The notes under the pieces were generated by a model that searched no databases, was not told the DNA's origin, and was given only the letters and a program-made list of their open reading frames with translations. From positions 9,984,501 through 10,048,500 of the forward strand of contig JAUIMM010000040.1 in assembly GCA_031769625.1 (NCBI GenBank): 64,000 nucleotides of DNA, written 5' to 3'. The position numbers and the translations under genes are program-made. This stretch comes from Taudactylus pleione (taxonomy: Eukaryota > Chordata > Amphibia > Anura > Myobatrachidae). Below are positions 56,772 to 64,000 of this stretch, piece by piece; position 1 is the stretch's first letter, and every line of letters starts with the position of its first letter.

Positions 56772-58199
56772 ATGAGAGCCGCAGCTTTTTGTCGCCGTGA
56801 GCTCCTGGTCCTCACTGAGGTGATGGACCGGAGAATTACCGAGTATCCGCACCCCATCACCAACCTCTGCAAGCGGCTGGCCTACGCGGAGGTGTGCCGC
56901 CTGCGTTCCATCAGCTGTCGCCGAAATATCGGCCAGCTGGAACGCAGGTGGTCGGATCTGAGGCGCAGATCCCCACGCCTGCTGGCCCGTTTGCGTCTCC
57001 AGATAGTTGAAAGTAAGTGTTTCTGTGTATGTTTTTTTTTTTTCTCATACCTGCATGTGCATGTTTACAGTATAGCCGTGTTTGTTTATTTTGGACATAC
57101 CTGCGTGTGCATGTTTACAGTATAGCCGTGTTTGTTTATTTTGAACATGTGTGCATGATTACAGTATAGCCCTGTTTGTTTTTTTTGGACATACCTGCGT
57201 GTGCATGTTTACAGTATAGCCCTGTTTGTTTTTTTCGGACATACCTGCGTGTACATGTTTACAGTATAGCCCTGATTTTGTTAAATTTTTTTTGTTTAAA
57301 TTCCAAATACTAAAAGGCAATTTGTAATTACAAATGTTTTTCTCCATCATTTAGGGGCACAGTGGAGACTCACACATCGCAGACGTGTGTCTCGACCCCT
57401 ATCCCCCACTCCCACCCAAACATCCTCAGCCCACTCTTCCCCAAATTCCCCCTCCACCCCAGACCTTGCCACCCGTCAGTCCCCTCCCTCTCCTCACATT
57501 AACATCCCTCCAACTTCCCCCTCCACTCAAACCCCCCCTCTCTTTTCCTCACCCTCCACTTTATCCCACATTACCCCTCCTCCTTCCCTGAGCCACTGGC
57601 CCACCTCTGATGATGAGGAATTCGGGGCTCCAGGCCCAGTCAGCAACGTTCCCGGTATGTTTACATTTTAAACTATGTTTTTTTGTTATGTTTGTTTTAT
57701 TTTGGTTGATGTTGTCCTTTTGCCTGTGCATTTCAAAATAGTAAAGTAGTTCCAATGTTTTTTAAAAATATCTTTGTGAAACAATGTCAAGGATGTTTTC
57801 CCCTTACACATATGACACATGTCCAAACACTCACACTTGTGTCTTTCTTGTTTATGCTACCAACAAATGACGTAGTTTGGCTTAGTTTTTTTGGGGGTAT
57901 TTTTTTAGGTTTTTTGTTCTTCTTTTTGGGCCCTTATTTGATTTAAATCTTATCTTTTTGCATTCCTTTTGTTTTGGACATGTTTTGGTAACTGATGTAT
58001 TTTTTTGGTATTGTCTGAATTTTTGCTTGGTTGTTAAAATCTAAATGAAGGTGTCATTTTAGTAATCCTCACATTTTTTTAACCCACAGAGGACCAGAGA
58101 CATAACGAGGCAATTGCTGCTGGATTAGTGGATATACGGAGCCATGTAATTGCCATGCTGGTGGCATTGGACCATCTTTTGGCGATCCTGCGCCACTAA
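56772..58199 (+). CDS. Intact Myb/SANT-like protein of Harbinger element (gene 1)
   Basis: Three exons are inferred: 56,772-57,012, 57,355-57,654 and 58,090-58,199. Donors are GTAAGT and GTATGT, acceptors CATTTAG and CCCACAG, both introns in phase 1, giving an open 216-residue frame ending in TAA. Residues 1-80 (exon 1) form a Myb/SANT or trihelix-like domain: RRELLVLTEVMDRRITEYP, then NLCKRLAYAEV, then IGQLERRWSDLRRR, the last being the hallmark third helix. Residues 85-175 are rich in proline, serine and threonine and end acidic (SDDEEFG). Residues 181-216 form a leucine-rich amphipathic tail (VIAMLVALDHLLAILRH) that could mediate oligomerisation. By family knowledge such proteins bind transposon ends and escort the transposase to the nucleus; that role is inferred. 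It converges with the transposase gene. It is the only one of the three genes without a disabling change, which could mean later loss in the others or some selection here. Confidence 0.7.
57013..57354 (+). other. Intron 1 of gene 1
   Basis: Bounded by GTAAGT and TTTAG. Most of it is the tandem array; the last 90 bp are AT-rich with a pyrimidine tract before the acceptor. Inferred from reading phase. Confidence 0.6.
57040..57270. repeat. Tandem array in intron 1 of gene 1
   Basis: About five copies of a 50-58-bp unit containing GGACATACCTGCGTGTGCAT and GTTTACAGTATAGCC, separated by T-runs. Non-coding; it lies just after the exon 1 donor. Confidence 0.8.
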
Positions 58200-58232
58200 T
58201 ATTTTTACAAGCCCCCCCAAAAATACCCTAAA

Positions 58233-58238
58233 AATAAA
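58233..58238 (+). terminator. Polyadenylation signal of gene 1
   Basis: AATAAA lies 34 bp after the stop codon of gene 1 and is followed by a T-rich stretch. It is positioned as expected for a compact transposon gene. Confidence 0.6.
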
Positions 58239-58239
58239 G

Positions 58240-58941
58240 TTTATTTTGATTTATTTAAGTCTCATTCCTTGTTTGTAAATCTTAGATTGTTGAACCTTAC
58301 ATAAGTCTACTATTTGTCCCTGAGTTTTTAAGTAATGTACATTTGTTTGTAGAAAGCTCAAGTAAGTATGCAAACTTGCACATTAAACACATAACAATAC
58401 CAATAGGTTTGTAGTATTAACCTCCAAAAGAGATAAAAAATTTTTTGGGGTAATGTAAAAATTAAAGCTACCTGCTTAGGCCTAGAATGTACAACATACT
58501 GATTCACCATAATACCTTTGGGGTTTGTTTTGCACAACAAAGCAGGGTACTAAAGTTTACAAATTAAGAAATTACAGTATTAGGCATTAAGCAACTTTGC
58601 ATTTTTTGAAACAGGTTACACTTGGTTGTAATTTACGATGGAAATGGTTGGGTAACGTTAAAAAATTTTTTAATGCACACAAATAATAAACACCAAGTGA
58701 ATTGACACCAAAACCCACAAAAAAACAAAATCAGGAACTGTTTTAAGAAGTAGCATGCCAACATGAATCCACAAATGAGGAGAAGAAATCATTGTTCCCA
58801 AAGTTATATCCAATGTGTCCACATAAAATCATTTGTGTTGATCAGCTAATATGTATGGATTTTTATGGTCATTTTAGGGAATAAAACAAAAAAAAAAGTT
58901 AAAAGTGTACATTAAAATATTACATGTCTACATTGTGTCAA
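58240..58941. other. Region between convergent genes
   Basis: AT-rich sequence between the 3' ends of gene 1 (+) and the transposase (-). A GGGAATAAAACAAAAAAAAA stretch lies at about 58,878-58,897. No frame looks like a protein. Confidence 0.5.
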
Positions 58942-60085
58942 TTAAATACATTTGTTGAAATAATTACCTAAATAATCTTGCAACAACTTCATCGCGTATG
59001 GCCCCCCCACATACTGACCTCCGACCAATGTCGGGGGGCCGTCCTCAGGCAAGGCATCCTCTGGCTGCATTGGGACACCACTCCTTATGGCTATGTTGTG
59101 AAATATCCCACACAGGACCACAATTTTCGGAACCATAGCCGGCAAATACATGAGGTCACCACCAGAGCAGTGGAGGCATCTGAATCGGCCTTTTAAAAGG
59201 CCAATACAGCACTCCACCACCTGCCTGGTGGCTGTAAGTGTGGAATTTTACTGACTTTGTGGCCCTGGTGTGGGAACCAAATAAGGAGTGAGCAGCCAGG
59301 GCGTGCAAGGGTAACCACTGTCTCCTGTGAAAATATAAAAAACAACATCAGGACCATTGTGTACCAAGCTTTGCATTGGTTTCAACAGAAGGTGTCAACT
59401 TACCCAGAAGCCACACATCACCAGCTTGTAGGTTGTTTAATTTGTGCCAAATCCCTGATTGCCGGATGACGAAGGAATCATGTGCACTGCCTGGGAATTT
59501 GGCATTCAGGGACAGGATCTGGATCGAGGCATCACATACCACCATTACATTCATCAAGTGAAAGTGCTTTTGGTTCCTAAATATAGCCTCCAGCCTTGCT
59601 GGAGGCTGAAGTGGTATGTGAGTGCCATCCACAACGCCTATGATGTGTGGGAAGCCAGCTATTTGGTAAAAATTAGCCTTCACCAATTTAAGGGAACCCA
59701 TATCCAATGGCATTTTAATAATATGATGGAGGTGTTTAAAAAGTGCCTCCATCACTGCCCTCAGGATCCTTGAAAAGGAGGATTGGGATATTCCTGCCAC
59801 TATTCCAACGGTGGTTTGAAAGGATCCTGAGGCACAAAAATATAACACCGACATTAATTGCGTAAGTGGTGGTATTGCTGTAGGACTGTCAATTTGCCAT
59901 TCAAGATCACTCTCTATTAATGAGATAGTGTCTATGATGATTTGTGGCGGAAGACGGTACCGCCTTAACACCTCATCATCTGGCATTCCAAAAAGGGTGA
60001 CACGTGTTCTATATATCTGGGGCCTTGCAGGCCTACGAGGCCTATGCCTGGGACGAAGTTGAGGTTGGTCGGGTTCTGGAACCAT
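58942..60085 (-). pseudogene. HARBI1-like DDE transposase with one nonsense codon
   Basis: Exon 1 runs 60,085-59,404 and exon 2 59,324-58,942 (stop TAA), with a GTAAGT donor and TTTTCACAG acceptor. The start ATG sits in GCCATGG, a strong context. The frame has 354 codons, close to HARBI1's length of about 350. It shows a helix-turn-helix-like GIVAGISQSSFSRILRAV (residues 94-111) and the nuclease motifs VVDGTHIPL (D153), GSAHDSFV (D203), GDSGYP (D229), WLLTPY, and VVECCIGLLKGRFRCL (E265). All DDE residues are present. Codon 253 is TAA (59,248-59,250), between D229 and E265, so the product would lose the last catalytic residue. No other disabling change was seen, which suggests fairly recent inactivation or a sequencing error. 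Family knowledge: the enzyme cuts and joins transposon ends with a Myb-like partner. Confidence 0.85.
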
Positions 60086-60315
60086 GGCCAATATAATACG
60101 ACCAACATCAACCTGAAATGTTAAGCCAGGTAGTTATTGTTTTAGACAAATGTGTTATGAAAAATATACTTATCTTTTCAAAGAAAACCAAAGATTCTTA
60201 CAGGCCTGGGTCTTGTCATGTGAAAAGCAACCTACATTTCAAAAGTAGAAAATATTTTTAAGATTAATTTAATAAACTAGGAATTAAGCCAAATATAGTT
60301 GTCGAAAATTTAGAG

Positions 60316-60740
60316 AAGGAGCACACATTAGTTCGCAAAATAGTACACTACATTTAGAGTTAAGACATGATTTTACACTGAAAAAAACCACACACATTAG
60401 TTTGCAAAATAGTACGCTACATTTAGAGTTAAGACAAGATTATACACTGAAAAAAACCACACACATTAGTTCGCAAAATAGTACGCTACATGTAGAGTTA
60501 AGACATGATTTTACACTGAAAAAAACCACACACATTAGTTCACAAAATAGTACACTACATTTAGAGTTAAGACATGATTTTACACTAAAAAAACATACAC
60601 ATTAGTTCGCAAAATAGTACGCTACATTTACAGTTAAGCCATGATTTTACATTGAAAAAAACCACACACATTAGTTCGTAAAATAGTACGCTACATTTAG
60701 AGTTAAGACATGATTTTACACTGAAAAAAACACACATTAC
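60316..60740. repeat. About 66-bp tandem array in divergent promoter region
   Basis: Six to seven units of CACACATTAGTTCGCAAAAT followed by AGTACGCTACATTTAGAGTT and AAGACATGATTTTACACTG, with A-run length variation. The array lies between the transposase start (60,085) and the second Myb-like gene. It might duplicate a regulatory or transposase-binding motif, but the unit does not resemble the element ends. Confidence 0.85.
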
Positions 60741-61214
60741 TTAGCGAAACATATGCTAAGACCAACACATCGAATTTGTTAATTCATAAAACCAAAAAAA
60801 CTTACCAAAAACAGACAAATATCCCAAAGTTAGAAAAGGTCACTTGGTCACTGCAAAAATAACTGTTAAAAAAAAAAATAGTTAAAAAATTAACACTATT
60901 TACTAATAATTTTTTAGGGAAATTTTTGAAATACTTACTCAAAAACATAAATAAAAATAGAAAAAAAAACGCAAAAATGCTAACGTAAACAAACAAAGTA
61001 CTAAAAAAACAAACTTAACAACAATACCAACTACTCCTTCAAGAAACCACAAACCACGAACAAACCACTACACCGAAAAACCTCCAACAATCCAAAAATG
61101 CCACCTCGAATGGAGACACACCAAGCCATAAATAGACTTTATTTTCCCGCTCAAATTAAGGATGGACAATAGGAGCGCACAAGGAATGATGCGGCCGAAT
61201 AATGCTGACGCATG

Positions 61215-61221
61215 TATAAAA
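61215..61221 (+). promoter_or_regulatory. TATA box of second Myb-like gene
   Basis: TATAAAA followed by ACGTCACTG, about 200 bp upstream of the ATG at 61,415. It is the best core-promoter match on this strand in the divergent region. Confidence 0.45.
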
Positions 61222-61414
61222 ACGTCACTGAAGGCCAAAATCGGTCTGCTACATTGAGAAAAGACAATGAGTACAGAGCAGCAAAGTACTAGCCAAGAGG
61301 CGCCATGTAATTATTTTCTAAATTATGTGAAAATTCTTATGTTTAACATTACATTTTGAAACATTTAACTTTTAAAATTTTTCAAGCATTTAAAAAAAAG
61401 GTGTGGAGGATGCC

Positions 61415-62555
61415 ATGGAAGAGGCTGCTGGGCCTAGTAGGCAAACTAGGGCCAAAAAAAAAAAAGACAGCCACAATTCACAAGGAAGGAGATGGAGGTT
61501 TTGGTGCAAATGTGCAATGACAACCTGGCACAGGCACCAAGGAATATGGGTGCAACCCAGAGATGGAAACTGTGGGACGACATAGCCAGTGCTGTCAATG
61601 GGGTGGGTGAGTTTGAACGTTCAACCCGGGAGGTCAAACGCCGGTACGTAAAAACTACATTTGAATAAAAAATGGTTACAGGGCCAAATACTGCAGTAAT
61701 AATGCCAACATTTTAACCAACAGATGGAGCGACTTCAAATATCGGCTTAAACAAAAAATGGCTGATAGGGCTAGGCATGCAGTGGGAACAGGTGGGGGTC
61801 CCACCCCTGTGTCACTTGAGCTCACGGATTTGGAGGAGATGGCCCAGGGGTGTGTGCAGGATGAGGAGGTGTTTGGCGTGTCGAACATGGATACCGACAT
61901 GCCAGACTTTGCGGCTCCTCATGTTGCCCCAGGTAAATGTTGTAATGTTAACAACTCAGAAATGTGTTTTGTAAAATATCTCGTTTTGAATTTTAATCTT
62001 TTCTCTTTTTTCACACAGAGACACAGGCGGATGAGTCTACTCCAGAGGAGAGTTTTGGCCGCAGAATTTCTTCTGGCTCTGCAGGGGAGGAAGCAGTAGA
62101 TCCGGCTGGGGACCCTGTGGCAGACAGTCCAGGGCATTCCCCCTTGCAGGCAGTGGCCCTCCTCATTGATCTCAATGTTAAAACGGATCAGCACACCGAG
62201 ATTCTGCTGAGGATGGATGCCAATCTGCTATGGGTGGCGGATGCCCTGGAGCAAAATACTGCGGCCAACGTGAGAATTGCAAATGCCCTGGCGGAAAATA
62301 CTGGGGCAAACATAAGAATTGCAAATGCCCCTGGAGCAGCTCGTTCGCCAGCACATGTTGGAGCCGGCCTACCTTCCTGCCGGAACATCAGGACCCTCCA
62401 CCTCTGGCACAACAACACCCATCCCTCCAAATGTGCCTAGCCCTATGCCTAGTCCAGAGACCACAACATCTGCCTCTGGCCAGGCCAGCCGAAGGAGCTC
62501 CCGGGCCCGTTCCGGCTCCCTCCAACCCCCGGCCAAAAGGCCTAAAAGGCGATGA
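61415..62555 (+). pseudogene. Second Harbinger Myb/SANT-like gene, two frameshifts
   Basis: Exons are inferred at 61,415-61,643, 61,724-61,932 and 62,019-62,555, with donors GTACGT and GTAAAT and acceptors CAACAG and CACACAG. The ATG lies in GCCATGGAA. After a 12-A run (61,454-61,465) the frame must shift to read FTRKEMEVLVQMCNDNL, then MGATQRWKLWDDIASAVNG and STREVKRRWSDFKYRLKQKM, a clear Myb/SANT-like domain spanning the exon 1-2 junction. Exon 3 holds a helical region with repeated NTAANVRIANAL-like units. A second shift at CCCC (62,328-62,331) moves into the frame ending ARSGSLQPPAKRPKRR, a basic, nuclear-signal-like C-terminus before TGA. Both changes are single-run indels; the rest of the gene is well kept. 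Divergently arranged with the transposase, as in ordinary Harbinger elements, so this is probably its usual partner. Confidence 0.8.
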
Positions 62556-63637
62556 CAGCACTGGCTAATTACCCCACAATCCATCTCTGTGTTTGCCCCA
62601 TATTCCTTCATGACAACAACCTCCCTCTCCTTTCTTGTGAATTGTATTGTTTTGATTTTTTAAAGTTCAAATGCCACGTATTTTGTGTGTGTGTGGGCCA
62701 AATAATTTTTAATTTTTTTATCCTTATTAAAAATATGTTTATGGCAAAAAAAAATAAAAATGGACACAATCATTTAATAAAATTATGAAAAAAATCTGCA
62801 AAATTCTATTGATGATTTATTCCAAAACGGGATAAAAGGTAATCCCTCAAACAAACTTAGAAACAATACAACGGAAATAGAAACATTTAATTTTGTAAAA
62901 CAAAACAAGGGTTAAAAACAATTTATGAGTTTGAATTAACACTTAGCAAAAAACAAAAGGATGATTGGTTTCTTGTCCTCCAAAAAAATAAGCAAATAAA
63001 CAAACATGCGTACAACATTGTTTCTCTAAAAATTAAACAGTTCCAAATATTTTAAAAGCCCCCCAAAAAATAAAAATCGTTAGCTAATTGATTGTATGAC
63101 CCAGAAATTAGCAGCTGAGTAGTTCACCTGCGTTTGGATTTTAGCTACTAAAAAAGGTCTATTTCCTAAACACCTTACAGGCACATTTGCAATTAAAAGA
63201 TTGTTTTTGTGGCCTCAATTGATAAATCGCTACACCATCGATGAGCCCAGGGAAGTACGAAGAGACCATCATCATTGTGGTAGACTATACCAGACCACAA
63301 GCTGAGCGAGCAGTCTTAATGGAAATTGGATGAGACAGTTACGTATCACTTGTTCCGTTCACATTTGGCGCTCGCATAAGATATTTTATGTACGCCCAAA
63401 AAACACCTTGACATGCCTGTGTTTTTCCATCTCCACCCCCGTCACCACCCCAAAACGGACAATTCCGTCAATCACATTTGACATGTCACTTCCTGTTCGC
63501 TGTGTCTACGATCGACTGAAAAATGACCGCAATCAGACGTACGCACATGCGCACTGTTACAACGACGCATGCGTGGTTGTACAACATCGACTGACTACGA
63601 AAGAGCGGCCGCTTACGAGCGGCTCTGAATCAGGCCC
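62556..63637. other. 3' region and right end of the Harbinger element
   Basis: AATAAA after an A-run at about 62,752 may be the polyadenylation signal of the second Myb-like gene. 63,300-63,637 is richer in CpG, with GCATGCG, ACGACG and TACGAGCGG motifs leading to the terminal repeat. Confidence 0.5.
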
Positions 63638-63640
63638 TGA

Positions 63641-64000
63641 GTCACAAGCAAGTCGCAATGTACATGAATCGCATAGATATTAGCATTCTGCGTAGGAATG
63701 AAGGAATGAAATGAAAGAAGTTGGCTTTTGCGCATGGCTGGATCAGGTATCTGATGAAGATTGCTAGTGCATAGGCATTGATACATACATCGATGGACCA
63801 CACTTTCCATAAAATGGCTGTTTCTAGGTGGTAATTGGGCGATGACCATACAATTGCACTGAACTTTATTGTCTTGTGGGAATGTCATGGGATTGTCGGC
63901 TGATTTCCATGCCTATTGTCAGCATGCAGATGGAGATGGGATGCCTGTTGCAGCTGTATCTTTTGCACCCAGCAAGGCACTGGTGTAGGTTCAGATACTA
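63641..64000. other. Right flank of the Harbinger element
   Basis: No gene. TTGCACTGAACTTTATTGTC and TTGTGGGAATGTC at 63,855-63,887 resemble 53,449-53,475, so this flank may be an older MITE. Confidence 0.35.

Larger units (their letters stand above)
56079..63637. mobile_element. Three-gene PIF/Harbinger transposon, 7.56 kb
   Basis: Ends GGGCCTGATTCAGA and TCTGAATCAGGCCC are perfect 14-bp inverted repeats. TGA lies on both sides (56,076-56,078; 63,638-63,640). Subterminal regions have repeated GCTCG/CGAGC motifs (GAGCGCTCGC, ACGAGCGG) that could be transposase-binding sites. Cargo: a Myb/SANT-like gene (+), a HARBI1-like DDE transposase (-) and a second Myb/SANT-like gene (+). A 1.3-kb divergent promoter region lies between the last two. 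Most Harbinger elements carry one transposase and one Myb-like partner, so the first gene is extra. Two of three genes are broken, so this copy is probably unable to move itself. The ends match several MITEs in this window. Confidence 0.85.

Noticed and set aside
60316..60740. CRISPR-like array
   Set aside because: Units are direct tandem copies without unique spacers, and the context is a eukaryotic transposon.

Overview
This is a vertebrate, gene-poor, transposon-saturated window. The mix of repeat families (hAT MITEs with CAGAGGTTCTCAAAC ends, Harbinger-like MITEs starting GGGGTCTATTTACTAA, GGGGTATATTTACTAA or GGGCCTGATTCAG, a tRNA-like SINE, Tc1, mariner and Tigger pieces) is what I associate with anuran amphibians. 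That placement is recognition, not a database result. There are no bacterial operons, rRNA or tRNA genes or CRISPR arrays. No host gene can be named. The only hint of one is a 5'UTR-like, GC-richer block at 26.1-26.5 kb ending in a short ATG frame and a GT donor.

The most informative region is 56,079-63,637. It is a 7.56 kb PIF/Harbinger-type DNA transposon bounded by GGGCCTGATTCAG inverted ends and a TGA target duplication. It carries three genes, not the usual two. Gene 1 (+, 56,772-58,199) reads as an intact three-exon gene for a 216-residue protein with a Myb/SANT-like domain. The second is a two-exon HARBI1-like DDE transposase (-, 60,085-58,942) with its catalytic residues present but one internal TAA. 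The third is another three-exon Myb/SANT-like gene (+, 61,415-62,555) broken by two frameshifts. The same 13-bp ends bound several short MITEs in the window (5.1, 8.0, 15.98, 20.9 and probably 50.5 kb), so this element, or an intact sister, could have mobilised them. Their 3-bp target duplications vary (TTG, ACA, TAT, AGA, TGA), unlike the TWA preference usual for Harbinger.

Region by region: 1-5 kb holds small palindromic repeats. 5-13 kb holds Harbinger MITEs, a decayed second Harbinger (Myb-like relic on + and last transposase exon on -) and a decayed BED-finger hAT transposase. 14-19 kb holds a SINE split by a minisatellite-bearing hAT element and a second such element nested in a MITE. 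20-25 kb holds a TTA-flanked element containing a solo LTR and another MITE. 25-29.6 kb is largely unique sequence. 29.6-31.1 kb is a long inverted repeat with arms near 650 bp. 32-38 kb holds hAT MITEs, a Harbinger-like MITE and a Tigger-type MITE. 38.7-40.3 kb is a Harbinger-like element with a hAT element in its end. 42.7-44.4 kb is a minisatellite-bearing repeat. 45-46 kb is a dead mariner. 47.5-50.1 kb holds a Tc1 end, a third minisatellite hAT copy and a solo LTR with an internal 78-bp tandem array. 52.5-54 kb holds repeats rich in telomere-like TTAGGG or CCCTAA motifs.

All boundaries come from reading terminal repeats and target duplications by eye. Exon models are inferred from GT/AG sites and reading phase; no alignment or search was run.
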